A stretch of DNA of 15,560 bases from Actinomycetes bacterium. Its GTDB lineage: Bacteria; Actinomycetota; Actinomycetes; Propionibacteriales; Propionibacteriaceae. Within the stretch, counting starts at the first letter, position 1, and each line of letters starts with the position of its first letter. Where the stretch lies: NCBI GenBank assembly GCA_029778515.1, contig JAKOQD010000169.1, forward strand, positions 1 to 15,560. The letters run 5' to 3'. Both the position numbers and the translations under genes were made by a program. Shown one piece after another: positions 1 through 7,262 of this stretch. The notes under the pieces were generated by a model, which was not told where the DNA came from, searched no databases, and saw only the letters and a program-made list of their open reading frames with translations.

Positions 1-520
1 GCAGGCTGCGGACGGGGCTGCGGCTCGCGTCCGACTGCTCTGGGGGCCCCTGCCGGAAGGCGAGCCGCTGGCTGAGGTGGTCGCGGCGTTCGCGCGTCCG
101 CGCCGGGTGGGTGCGCTGATCGTGCGGCGCAAGGCGCACGCGGTCGGTATCTTCGTCGGCAGCGAGTTGGTGGCCGGACGCCGTGGCAGCCATTACGTGC
201 AGGGACGCACCAAGGCCGGCGGCTGGTCGCAGCAGCGCTACGCCCGCCGCCGGGCGAACCAGGCCGAGCGTTCCTTCGAGGCCGCCGGACGGGACGCGGC
301 CGACCTACTGGTTGGCGAGGCCGGACGTCTTGACGCCCTGGCTCTGGGCGGGGACGGGGCCGCGGTGGCCAGCGTCCTGGCGCTCCCGGAGCTGGCGCGC
401 CTGGCGCAGGTTGAGCGACGGCTGGGACCGTTGTCCGTGCCGGACCCCAACGCACGGGTGCTGGCCGAGTTCGGAGCGCTGTTTCGGCGGGTGCCGATCG
501 ACCTCAACGAACTGGCCTGA
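1..520 (+). CDS. acVLRF1-type peptidyl-tRNA hydrolase/release factor (5' truncated)
   Basis: The reading frame is open from base 2 to the TGA at 518-520, so the gene begins outside the window; the GTG at 77 is internal. The visible 172 codons hold the block GRRGSHYVQGRTKAGGWSQQ (about 176-235) followed by an Arg-rich helix (RYARRRANQ). I recognise this as the actinobacterial VLRF1 family, relatives of the eukaryotic Vms1/ANKZF1 release-factor domain. By analogy the glutamines in the GGWSQQR loop (218-238) would sit in the ribosomal peptidyl-transferase centre and promote cleavage of peptidyl-tRNA on stalled 50S subunits. The family assignment comes from the motif; the cellular role in this organism is inference from the family. 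The protein is cytoplasmic, with no membrane segment or signal. It converges on the small membrane-protein gene that ends at 654. Confidence 0.8.
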   Translation, partial: QAADGAAARVRLLWGPLPEGEPLAEVVAAFARPRRVGALIVRRKAHAVGIFVGSELVAGRRGSHYVQGRTKAGGWSQQRYARRRANQAERSFEAAGRDAADLLVGEAGRLDALALGGDGAAVASVLALPELARLAQVERRLGPLSVPDPNARVLAEFGALFRRVPIDLNELA

Positions 521-545
521 GCCGCTGGCGGCTTCCCCGAACCCG

Positions 546-627
546 AACGGGACAAACCTGCCCCTAGTGGCGCGTTGATTTCGTTTACCGGCAAGTTCGG
601 GCCACGCGGAGCGCGAATTGTCCCGTT
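546..627. repeat. Nested inverted repeat in convergent intergenic gap
   Basis: A perfect 10-bp inverted repeat (AACGGGACAA at 546-555, TTGTCCCGTT at 618-627) encloses a second 5-bp pair (GTGGC at 567-571, GCCAC at 601-605). It lies between the release-factor gene and the small membrane-protein gene. It could fold as a long-range stem at the ends of both transcripts. There is no T-tract, so I do not call it an intrinsic terminator. Confidence 0.35.
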
Positions 628-653
628 TCGCCGGCACCCCGGGCCTATCCGCT

Positions 654-911
654 TCAGTTGCGGCGCAGGAAGACCACCGCGCCGGCAATGACGGCCAATA
701 CTCCGGCAGCGCCCAGCGCCCAGACCACTGCCGAGTTGTCGGGCGCGAAATCGGGAGCGTCCGCGGTCGTGTCCGAGCCAGTCGTCGCCGCAGCTGTCGC
801 AACCGGTGTTGGCGTCGGCGTCTCGGCAAATGCGGATTGAACCCCGGCGCAGAGCGTCAGCAGGAACGCCGCGGCCATGCTCACCAGAATGCGGCGTGCC
901 CCCTCGATCAT
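654..911 (-). CDS. Small secreted or membrane-anchored protein (85 aa)
   Basis: This 85-residue protein has a clear signal peptide: Arg residues near the N-terminus, a hydrophobic core (about residues 9-25) and a likely AFA|ET cleavage site near residue 29. A Thr/Pro/Ala/Asp-rich linker follows (about 30-60), then one transmembrane helix (about 62-81) and a short positive tail (LRRN). The order signal, flexible linker, helix, RR matches a surface protein anchored by its C-terminal helix. There is no LPXTG motif, so sortase anchoring is not supported. The ATG at 911 is preceded by TAGGCT and a 7-base gap, which fits leaderless transcription. It lies 10 bases after a 31-codon gene on the same strand. 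The product family is not recognised. Confidence 0.7.
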   Translation of the reverse strand: MIEGARRILVSMAAAFLLTLCAGVQSAFAETPTPTPVATAAATTGSDTTADAPDFAPDNSAVVWALGAAGVLAVIAGAVVFLRRN

Positions 912-918
912 GAGGCGG

Positions 919-924
919 AGCCTA
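919..924 (-). promoter_or_regulatory. Putative leaderless -10 (TAGGCT) overlapping a stop codon
   Basis: On the minus strand TAGGCT is followed by 7 bases and the ATG at 911. Its first three bases are the TAG stop (924-922) of the upstream 31-codon gene. No clear -35 is seen, which is common in actinobacteria. Confidence 0.5.
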
Positions 925-1017
925 CCGGCCCAGACCGAGCAGCGTTCCCAGCATCACCAGGGCGATCAGCGCCAACAGTGCGCCGGTGACGATCAGGCGT
1001 CGGGACCGCGGGTTCAC
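922..1017 (-). CDS. Tiny single-helix membrane protein (31 aa), leaderless GTG start
   Basis: The GTG at 1017-1015 opens 31 codons ending in TAG at 924-922. The product starts with a basic stretch (V/M-NPRSRR) and continues as one hydrophobic helix (about residues 8-29) ending LGLGR: a positive-inside, single-pass membrane microprotein. The frame is also open further upstream, but that stretch is antisense to the gene at 1111-1761 and is Arg/Pro-rich shadow sequence. The start is supported by TAGATT seven bases upstream. Its function is unknown. Adjacency suggests it is expressed with the 85-residue membrane protein 10 bases downstream. The protein is too small for family assignment by eye. 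Confidence 0.6.
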   Translation of the reverse strand: MNPRSRRLIVTGALLALIALVMLGTLLGLGR

Positions 1018-1024
1018 GCACCCC

Positions 1025-1030
1025 AATCTA
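1025..1030 (-). promoter_or_regulatory. Putative leaderless -10 (TAGATT) for the 31-aa gene
   Basis: The minus strand reads TAGATT, then 7 bases, then the GTG at 1017. This spacing places transcription start at or next to the start codon. Confidence 0.5.
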
Positions 1031-1098
1031 TGCCCGCCGACGCGCCCGGGACCGCCGGCGGCAGGGACGCAACCGGCAACCGGTGATGCGTCCTGGAT

Positions 1099-1104
1099 TA
1101 CCCT
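1099..1104 (+). promoter_or_regulatory. Putative leaderless -10 (TACCCT)
   Basis: TACCCT is followed by 6 bases and the ATG at 1111. No Shine-Dalgarno sequence precedes that ATG. The divergent leaderless start at 1017 is only 93 bases away, so the two promoters share one intergenic region. Confidence 0.5.
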
Positions 1105-1110
1105 GGACTC

Positions 1111-1761
1111 ATGGGGTCGGTGCGCCTCTTCGCGATCGCGATCACCGAGGTTCGCGAATTCTTCGGGGCGCCCAGCGAACTGGCCGACCGGCTCCGGGCG
1201 ATCGCCGCTCGCACCACTACGACCGCGAGCGTCCCCAGCCAGGGCCTGTTGGGCAAGCTGGGACCGGTGTTCCTTCGCCAGCCCGGTGCACCGATCATCC
1301 GCCCGGACACGCCCGGCCGGACCGTGCTCGACCTGATGCTCGCGGGCAGACATGTGCCCCCGGAGCGACTGACTGCGGCCTGGGCGTTGCTCGGGACCTG
1401 GCTGGCGGCTGAAGCCTGGGGCGAGCACTCCGCAGAGTTCGACGCGCATGCGATCACCGCACTGGATTTCGACCTCGCCCGCGTCGGCGTCCCCACGAAA
1501 TGGTCGCTTGGCGACCTGGTGCGCAATGACCTGGGCCTGCCGCTGCGGCCCGCTCCTGGCGTCGCGGCCGGCTATGTGCCGAATGCGGCCGCATCCGCGC
1601 TGGCGGCCAACTGGCGTCCGATTGTGGCCGAGCTGGAACCCGAGCACCGGGCGTTCGTGCGCGGCCTCCTCGGCTGGCTGGACGCCTTCCCCGAGTGGAC
1701 GCGGCAGGGGTCCGCGGCTGGCCGGATGCCACCCGATCTGGTCGCGATTCTTCGCTCCTGA
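1111..1761 (+). CDS. Hypothetical cytoplasmic protein (216 aa)
   Basis: This is a 216-residue soluble protein without signal or membrane segments. It starts MGSVRLFAIAITEVREFFGA and continues as alternating helical segments, with a Trp-rich middle (WALLGTWLAAEAWGEHS, about residues 90-106) and C-terminus (LGWLDAFPEWTRQG). The N-terminal pattern of a short beta strand followed by a helix recalls actinobacterial proteins of unknown function such as those grouped as DUF7691, but I cannot confirm that by eye. The start is chosen from the TACCCT hexamer six bases upstream. Codon use matches its neighbours. It ends 165 bases before the TetR gene, beyond which a separate operator and promoter begin, so it is probably a single-gene unit. 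Confidence 0.75.
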   Translation: MGSVRLFAIAITEVREFFGAPSELADRLRAIAARTTTTASVPSQGLLGKLGPVFLRQPGAPIIRPDTPGRTVLDLMLAGRHVPPERLTAAWALLGTWLAAEAWGEHSAEFDAHAITALDFDLARVGVPTKWSLGDLVRNDLGLPLRPAPGVAAGYVPNAAASALAANWRPIVAELEPEHRAFVRGLLGWLDAFPEWTRQGSAAGRMPPDLVAILRS

Positions 1762-1798
1762 CCGCGCCCTTTCAGGCCGCAAAGCATCAACCAACGAG

Positions 1799-1804
1799 TA
1801 GACT
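1799..1804 (+). promoter_or_regulatory. Putative -10 element (TAGACT) of the tetR efflux operon
   Basis: TAGACT fits TANNNT, and its last three bases are the first three of the palindromic operator at 1802-1822. The predicted transcript would carry a leader of about 115 bases before the ATG at 1927. No convincing -35 is visible at the usual spacing. Confidence 0.4.
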
Positions 1805-1822
1805 GACCGACGGTCGGTCAGT
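1802..1822. promoter_or_regulatory. Perfect TetR-type palindromic operator
   Basis: Two 10-bp arms, ACTGACCGAC (1802-1811) and GTCGGTCAGT (1813-1822), are exact reverse complements around one central G. The site overlaps the putative -10 hexamer and lies 104 bases before the tetR start. Length, symmetry and position are those of a TetR-family operator. Autoregulation of the four-gene operon by the adjacent TetR protein is the natural inference; binding itself is not shown by sequence. Confidence 0.8.
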
Positions 1823-1926
1823 GAAGCCAGCCCTCAGCCAAGGTGGACGGTTTCGCGCCAGGACGGCGAGCTTCGGTCCACTCTGCGAAGACGGGTGACC
1901 AGGCCCAGGGAACGAACGGAGGACGG

Positions 1927-2631
1927 ATGGCTCGAATCACCAAGCATCCGCTGGTGCGGCGCGAAGAACTGCTCGACGTCGCATTCGAGCTTTGCCGCAG
2001 CCATGGTTTCGAGGCGATGAGCGTCGAACAGGTCACCCAGACCGCGGGCGTGGCGAAGGGCACCTTCTACCACTACTTCGGCTCGAAAGCCGACCTGCAG
2101 GAGCAGTTGGTCGGACGCTTCGGCGAGTCGCTTTTCAACCACCTCACCGAAGCGATCGACGGCGTGGCCGGGGACGGCGCGCACCGGCTCGGCCGGCTGA
2201 TGACCGCGTCCGCCGCCTACAAGTCCGGGCAGGCCGACCTCGGCTACGCGGCATTCCTTTATCGAGCGGAGAACTTCGCGCTCCGGCATCGGCTGTTCGA
2301 CGCCTGGCGGGAGCGCGCTCGCGCCGTGCTGGAACCGGTGATCGCCGCCGGGGTGGCCGACGGCTCCTTCCACGTCGCGGACGCAGGCGCGGCCACCGAC
2401 CTGATCCTGCTGCTCTGGTTCGACGCCGCCGACCAACTCTGGCGCCGCGCACTTCAATCCCCGGACGCGACCGCCTTCGTGCAGGTCATGACCGCCGGCG
2501 GCGCAGCCATCTCCCAAGCCCAGGAGCGCATCCTCGGCGTCCCGGACGGCAGCTACGCCGTCCCGATCCCACCCGAACTCGTCAATGCCATCGAACAGCT
2601 CTACTCGCATCCGGTTAGGACCCCAGCATGA
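1927..2631 (+). CDS. TetR/AcrR family transcriptional regulator
   Basis: This 234-residue repressor has the N-terminal three-helix DNA-binding domain of the family: helix 1 around residues 10-25, and the helix-turn-helix at about 32-51 (SVEQVTQTAGVAKGTFYHYF) followed by GSKADL. The ligand-binding C-terminal domain is variable, so the inducer cannot be read. The ATG at 1927 is chosen because GGAGGA lies three bases upstream and TetR N-termini normally begin just before this point; an in-frame GTG at 1843 would add 28 unlikely residues. The stop overlaps the next start as ATGA. The gene is first in an efflux operon and sits downstream of a perfect palindrome, so it most likely represses itself and the pump until a substrate binds. 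Confidence 0.93.
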   Translation: MARITKHPLVRREELLDVAFELCRSHGFEAMSVEQVTQTAGVAKGTFYHYFGSKADLQEQLVGRFGESLFNHLTEAIDGVAGDGAHRLGRLMTASAAYKSGQADLGYAAFLYRAENFALRHRLFDAWRERARAVLEPVIAAGVADGSFHVADAGAATDLILLLWFDAADQLWRRALQSPDATAFVQVMTAGGAAISQAQERILGVPDGSYAVPIPPELVNAIEQLYSHPVRTPA

Positions 2632-3881
2632 ACCGCAAGACCCTGGTCACCACCGGCATCGCGGCCGCAGCCGTGCTAGCCCTCGGCGCCGGCTACGCCT
2701 ACTCGGTGACCAACAGCCGTCCCGAGGTCGAGACCGCGATTGCCGAACACGCCGAGCTGACGGCCACCGTCAGCGCGTCCGGCACCCTCGCGCCCGCGCA
2801 CACCGCCGGCGTCTACCCGTCCGCCGCTGCCACCATCGCCAAGGTGACGGTGGCGGACGGGGACACGGTCGAGAAGGGCGAAGTCCTCGCCACCCTCGCC
2901 ACCGGACCGCTGAAACTGGCCGTCGCCCAGGCCCGGGCCGCCGCCTCGGCAGCCGAAGCCCAACTGGACGCGGTTAACCGTGGCGTCCCGGCAGCGATCG
3001 ACCGTTCGGCCGCGAATGCGGCGTTGTCCGCAGCCCGCTCTCAGGTGTCCACCGCAGCGAAGAACTACTCTGCCTACCTCGCCGACTACCGGGACGCGAG
3101 CAACGCTGAGCGGGCCAAGATGCGCCCAACCCTGCGCAGCCTGAAGACGGCCAAGAGCACCGCCAACGCAGCGCTCAAGGGCGCCGAATCGGGCCTGCAC
3201 CAGCTGTCGGTCGCCGCACGGGTTGGGCTGGCGCGAACCGCAGCCAACGATGCCCGCAAAGCGGCTGACCGCGCCCTGGACCTGGCCCAGGCCAACCTCG
3301 ACCACGCTGAACTGACCGCACCCTTCGCTGGCGTCGTCAGTTTCGTCGGCACGGTGGAGAAGGGCGCGGGCGCGACTCCGGGCGTCCCGGTCTTCCGACT
3401 GGTCGACCCGACCAGGCTCGAATTCCAGGCGATGGTGAACGAGACCGACATCGCCGGCATCACCACCGATCAGGACGCCACGGTCAGCCTGGACGCCTTC
3501 GACCAGCCGTTCACGGGAAAGGTAACCCGGGTGCACAGCCAATCCGAGACCACCTCGACCGGCACGGTCGCCTTCCGGGTCGACGTGGCGATCGAGTCCA
3601 GCGACTCCGGCGCCCTGTCCGGCATGAGCGGCTCGGTCGAACTGGCCACCGAGTCGATCCCGGACGCGCTGGTTGTCCCGGTCGCCGCCGTGCAGACCCG
3701 CGGCACCGGCCGGACGGTCTTCGTGGTCGCCGCCGACTCGGTCGCCCACGCTCGCGAGGTCGAGGTCGGGCTGAGCACCGACACGTCCGTGCAGATCATC
3801 TCCGGCTTGTCGGAAGGCGACCGCGTGGTCACCACCGGCGCGGCGGCCCTGAGCGACGGCCAGCAGGTGCGCACGAAGTGA
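2628..3881 (+). CDS. Efflux membrane-fusion (periplasmic adaptor) protein, MacA/HlyD type
   Basis: This 417-residue protein has an N-terminal membrane anchor (about 7-26). The first half of a biotinyl/lipoyl-like domain follows (about 60-92, with KVTVADGDTVEKGEVLATL). Next comes a long Ala-rich coiled-coil hairpin (about 95-225), then the second lipoyl half (HAELTAPFAGVVSFVGTVEKG, about 226-247). A beta-barrel follows, and last a membrane-proximal domain (VVPVAAVQTRG... ISGLSEGDRVVTTG). There is no lipobox Cys, so the anchor is a helix. In Gram-positive bacteria such adaptors work outside the membrane with MacB-like ABC transporters. It overlaps tetR by 4 bases (ATGA) and the ATPase gene by 4 (GTGA), so coupled translation is likely. 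AGGA at 2616-2619 is the probable ribosome-binding site. Substrate is unknown. Confidence 0.9.
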   Translation: MNRKTLVTTGIAAAAVLALGAGYAYSVTNSRPEVETAIAEHAELTATVSASGTLAPAHTAGVYPSAAATIAKVTVADGDTVEKGEVLATLATGPLKLAVAQARAAASAAEAQLDAVNRGVPAAIDRSAANAALSAARSQVSTAAKNYSAYLADYRDASNAERAKMRPTLRSLKTAKSTANAALKGAESGLHQLSVAARVGLARTAANDARKAADRALDLAQANLDHAELTAPFAGVVSFVGTVEKGAGATPGVPVFRLVDPTRLEFQAMVNETDIAGITTDQDATVSLDAFDQPFTGKVTRVHSQSETTSTGTVAFRVDVAIESSDSGALSGMSGSVELATESIPDALVVPVAAVQTRGTGRTVFVVAADSVAHAREVEVGLSTDTSVQIISGLSEGDRVVTTGAAALSDGQQVRTK

Positions 3882-4624
3882 CCACGTCCGACCGTCCGCC
3901 GACCGTGCAGATCGCCGGACTCACCAAGATCTACGGCACCGGCGCAGCCCAGGTCACCGCGCTGGACGCGGTCGACCTGAGCGTTGGCGCCGGTGAGTTC
4001 GTGACCGTGATGGGGCCGTCCGGTTGCGGCAAGTCGACGCTGCTGAACCTGCTCGGCGGGCTCGACGCCCCCACGTCCGGCACGATCAGCATCGACGGCG
4101 CCCAGCTCGGCGATCTTCCCGACGACGACCTCACCGAGCTGCGTCGCCGCCGGATCGGCTTCGTCTTCCAGTTCTTCAACCTGATCCCGGTGCTGAACGC
4201 GGTCGAGAACGCGTCCCTGCCGCTGCGGCTGGACGGCGTCCGCGACGCCGAGTCCAGGGCCACCACCTGGCTTGAACGGGTGGGGCTCGGCGATCGGCTG
4301 CAGAGCCGGCCAGACCAGCTCTCCGGCGGGCAGCAGCAGCGGGTCGCGATCGCCAGGGCGTTGTCCACCGAACCGGCGCTGATCCTGGCCGACGAACCCA
4401 CCGGCAACCTGGACTCACGCTCAGCCACCGAGATCGGCGAGCTGTTGCGCGAGATCAGCGCCGCCTACGGCCGCAGCGTCCTGATGGTCACGCACGACCC
4501 GCGGATCGCCGGGTTCGCCGAGCGCTTGGTGCTGATGCGGGACGGCCGGATCATCGACGACCTCGATCTCGACGACGCTCCCGAGGGGCCAAGGCTCGCA
4601 CTGGAAAGGGCCGGCCTGCTGTGA
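3878..4624 (+). CDS. ABC transporter ATP-binding protein, MacB/LolD type
   Basis: This 248-residue ATPase has every canonical motif: Walker [10 protein letters not shown] (46-54), Q-loop Gln98 in FQFFNLIP, signature LSGGQQQR (148-155), Walker [14 protein letters not shown] (168-180) and switch His206 in THD. The [23 protein letters not shown] stretch and the PTGNLDS ending are typical of the MacB/LolD/FtsE branch, which pairs with FtsX-fold permeases rather than importers. It is cytoplasmic, dimerises on the permease and powers its mechanotransmission cycle. The start is GTG at 3878, overlapping the adaptor stop as GTGA; its own stop overlaps the permease GTG in the same way. Confidence 0.95.
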   Translation: MTTSDRPPTVQIAGLTKIYGTGAAQVTALDAVDLSVGAGEFVTVMGPSGCGKSTLLNLLGGLDAPTSGTISIDGAQLGDLPDDDLTELRRRRIGFVFQFFNLIPVLNAVENASLPLRLDGVRDAESRATTWLERVGLGDRLQSRPDQLSGGQQQRVAIARALSTEPALILADEPTGNLDSRSATEIGELLREISAAYGRSVLMVTHDPRIAGFAERLVLMRDGRIIDDLDLDDAPEGPRLALERAGLL

Positions 4625-7149
4625 ACCTCAATCTCACCCTTGCCTGGCGCTACCTGCGCGGCCGCGGGCTGCGCTCGCTGCTGACCACGCTCGCGGTGGT
4701 GCTCGGGGTGATGCTGACCTTCGGCCTCAACGGCATTCTGCCGGCGATGGTGGAGGCCTTCACGCACAATCTGCTTTCGGCTGCCGGCAAGGTCGACCTC
4801 ACCGTCACCAGCGCGTACAACCAGCCCTTCCGGGCCGACGTCACCGACCGGCTGTTGACCGTGCCGCAGGTCGCCACCGCAAGCCCGGGCGTGCAGCGCA
4901 CCGTCCCACTCCCCCGCAGCGCGGACGCCGCCGCGGACGCCCTCGCGCAGGTTGTACTGGTCGGGGTGGACGTACCCACCGCGACCGCCGTCCGCGACTT
5001 CCCGCTGGCGTCCGGACGCGTGCTGGCGCCCACCGATCGCACCGCGGTCGTGCTGAATACCGACCTGGCCGCCGAGCTGGGCCTCGGGCTCGGCGACCAA
5101 CTGGTGCTGCCGGCCGCCGGGGGGACCGCCCGGTTCCAGGTCGTCGGGCTGCTCAGCACGGCCACCCTGCCCGGCCAGGAGCAGGTGTTCGTCACCCTCG
5201 CCGCGGCCCAGCAGTTGCTGGGCCTCGGTGACCAGCTGACCCAGATCGAGGCCGTGTTCACCCCGGACGCCGACCGCGCCGCTACCGAAGCTGCGGTCAG
5301 TGCCGCGCTCGGACCGGACTACCAGGTGGGCGGGCTCTCCACCGAGTCGTCGCTGCTGGCCTCGCTGCAGGTCGCGCAGTTCGCGTTCAACATGTTCGGC
5401 ATCTTCGCCCTCGCCACGGCAGGGTTCATCATCCTGAACAGCTTCCGGACGGTGGTGGCCGAGCGCCGACGCGACATCGGCATGCTGCGGGCGATCGGAA
5501 TGACCAGGCGAAGCGTCTCGAGGCTCTTCCTGATCGAGTCCCTCGTCCAAGGAGTAGTCGGCACGGCGCTGGGCATCGCCGCCGGCTGGGCGATGGCCGC
5601 CGGGCTGTTTGCGGCAATGGCACCGATCTTCAAGTCGGTGATGCATTTCACCATCGGCGGACCATTGTTCACCGCGGCGACCTGGGCCGAGGCGATCGTG
5701 CTGGGTGTAGGCGTGACCATCCTGGCCGCCGTCGTACCGGCCCGCGCAGCCGGCCGGGTGACGCCGATGGAGGCGATGCGTCCGCAGTTGGGCGAGGTGT
5801 TCGAACGCCGGGTTGGCCGGCGCGCCTGGATCGGCGCCGCGCTGCTGGTCGCGTCCCTGTTCGGGCTTACCTCCGGTTCGGCCGGTCTGGTCGGGTTCGG
5901 ATCGGTGGTCTTCCTGGTGGGTATCGCGCTGGTCGCACCGGCGGTGGTGAACCCGATCGCGAACTGGGTGAGCGCTCCCCTGGAGAGCTTCAACGCCTGC
6001 GAGGGCGCGATCGCGCGCAGCAACCTGCAGCGCAACCCTGGCCGGAGCGCGGTGACGGTGTCCGCGGTGATGCTCGGGCTGGCGTCCATCGTGGCGATGA
6101 TCAGCGTGGTGACTTCGATCTTCGCCGGCTTCACCACTTATCTGGACAAGTCACTCTCGGCCGACTACCTGGTGATGCCGCAATCGATCATCCTCGGCCA
6201 GGGCAATGTGGCCGCCGGTCCACGCTTGGCCGCCCAGGTCGCGGGGACGGACGGGATCGCGGCCGCATCCTCCTTGCGGGTGGCCCAGGCCAAGGCTGCC
6301 GGCGGGGACGTCCAGGTACTCGGTATCGATCCGGAAAACTATCTCAAGGTGGCCAGTTTCGACTGGAACTCGGGGTCGTCGGACGCCGCCGTGGACCAGT
6401 TGCGCAGCGGGCGCTGGCTGATCGCGAACGGCATCTACGCCGCGCAGCACAACCTCGCGCTCGGGCAGCAGATCCAGCTGGACACTCCCAATGGCGCTCG
6501 CACCTACCATGTGGCCGGGATCGGCAACGACTACCTGAACGCCAAGCTGTCCACGCTGTACACCTCACAGGAGTTGCTCGAACGCGATTTCAACGTGACC
6601 GCGGACCTGCTGATCATGGCCAACCGGACGCCGTCCGCTGACCCGACGCAGACCCAGGCCCGGCTGGCGAAGGTGGTCGGCGACTACCCGGCGTTCCGGT
6701 TGTACGAATCGGAGGCGTGGCGCGCAGAGCAGATGCGGACGTTCGACCAGACGATCATCATCTTCGACGTGCTGGTGGCCGCGCTGGCGCTGCCGTCCCT
6801 ACTGGCGCTGGTGAACACGCTGGCGATCAGCGTCCTGGCCCGCACCCGCGAGATCGGCATGCTGCGGGCGGTCGGGGCGACCCGGCGGCAGGTACGCCGG
6901 ATGGTGCTGGCCGAGTCACTACTGCTGGCCGTGATCGGCACCGGCTTCGGCGCGATCGCCGGCTTGTGGCTGGGCTACTCCCTGGTTACCGCGATGGGCG
7001 CGGTGGGCTGGCAGATGCCCTACGCATTCCCCTGGACCGGCCTGCTGGCGACCGTATTGGTCGGGCTGGTGTTCGGCGTCCTGGCGTCCATCGGCCCGGC
7101 CCGGTCCGCGTCCCGCCTGAACGTGATCGCCGCCCTCCGCCAGGAGTGA
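4621..7149 (+). CDS. ABC transporter permease with two FtsX/MacB modules
   Basis: This 842-residue membrane protein is a tandem duplication of the FtsX/MacB fold. There is an N-terminal helix (about 14-35) and an extracytoplasmic domain (about 40-245). The first FtsX core follows (about 250-395, with ERRRDIGMLRAIGMTRRSV). Then come two helices (about 402-446), another helix (about 480-502), a second extracytoplasmic domain (about 505-705) and the second FtsX core (about 711-842, with ARTREIGMLRAVGATRRQV). About ten membrane segments are predicted. The repeated EIGMLRA(I/V)GxTRR coupling motif in each half contacts the ATPase. One polypeptide therefore supplies both half-permeases. It is the last gene of the operon and ends just before REP-like repeats. 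Confidence 0.92.
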   Translation: MNLNLTLAWRYLRGRGLRSLLTTLAVVLGVMLTFGLNGILPAMVEAFTHNLLSAAGKVDLTVTSAYNQPFRADVTDRLLTVPQVATASPGVQRTVPLPRSADAAADALAQVVLVGVDVPTATAVRDFPLASGRVLAPTDRTAVVLNTDLAAELGLGLGDQLVLPAAGGTARFQVVGLLSTATLPGQEQVFVTLAAAQQLLGLGDQLTQIEAVFTPDADRAATEAAVSAALGPDYQVGGLSTESSLLASLQVAQFAFNMFGIFALATAGFIILNSFRTVVAERRRDIGMLRAIGMTRRSVSRLFLIESLVQGVVGTALGIAAGWAMAAGLFAAMAPIFKSVMHFTIGGPLFTAATWAEAIVLGVGVTILAAVVPARAAGRVTPMEAMRPQLGEVFERRVGRRAWIGAALLVASLFGLTSGSAGLVGFGSVVFLVGIALVAPAVVNPIANWVSAPLESFNACEGAIARSNLQRNPGRSAVTVSAVMLGLASIVAMISVVTSIFAGFTTYLDKSLSADYLVMPQSIILGQGNVAAGPRLAAQVAGTDGIAAASSLRVAQAKAAGGDVQVLGIDPENYLKVASFDWNSGSSDAAVDQLRSGRWLIANGIYAAQHNLALGQQIQLDTPNGARTYHVAGIGNDYLNAKLSTLYTSQELLERDFNVTADLLIMANRTPSADPTQTQARLAKVVGDYPAFRLYESEAWRAEQMRTFDQTIIIFDVLVAALALPSLLALVNTLAISVLARTREIGMLRAVGATRRQVRRMVLAESLLLAVIGTGFGAIAGLWLGYSLVTAMGAVGWQMPYAFPWTGLLATVLVGLVFGVLASIGPARSASRLNVIAALRQE

Positions 7150-7155
7150 CAGCCT

Positions 7156-7258
7156 GAGATCCCGGCCTACGCCAAACGTCATCCCGCACCAAACGTCATC
7201 CCGGCGAAGGCCGGGATCTCCAAGACGGTCAGAGATCCCGGCCTGCGCCGGGATGACG
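7156..7258. repeat. Cluster of REP-like palindromic units (GATCCCGGC...GCCGGGAT)
   Basis: Two 27-base units face each other: one at 7194-7220 (CGTCATCCCGGCGAAGG then CCGGGATCTC) and its inverse at 7232-7258, which matches it at 26 of 27 bases with an 11-base spacer. Each unit is itself a hairpin of 8 bp (ATCCCGGC/GCCGGGAT) with a 4-base loop. A degenerate half copy lies at 7156-7173, and a 15-base direct repeat (CCAAACGTCATCCCG) occurs at 7172-7186 and 7189-7203. The cluster fills the gap between convergent genes and could end both transcripts or protect their 3' ends. A further copy is at 13735-13761. Confidence 0.8.
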
Positions 7259-7262
7259 TGGT

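Noticed and set aside
520..534. Short hairpin just after the release-factor stop as an intrinsic terminator
   Set aside because: The stem is 5-6 bp with a 4-base loop and is followed by TCCCCG, not a T-tract.
922..1794. 290-codon minus-strand frame ending with the 31-aa microprotein
   Set aside because: All but the last 31 codons are antisense to the gene at 1111-1761 and have shadow composition; the TAGATT hexamer supports a start at 1017 instead.
1843..1926. N-terminal extension of the TetR protein from GTG 1843
   Set aside because: The 28 added residues do not resemble TetR N-termini, whereas ATG 1927 has GGAGGA at proper distance.
2676..3749. 357-codon minus-strand frame opposite the membrane-fusion protein
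   Set aside because: Gly/Arg/Asp-rich with no recognisable motif; the plus-strand gene has clear lipoyl and coiled-coil segments.
4465..5646. 393-codon minus-strand frame across the ATPase and permease genes
   Set aside because: Low-complexity composition (Gly/Arg/His/Gln) and full overlap with two motif-complete genes mark it as a shadow.
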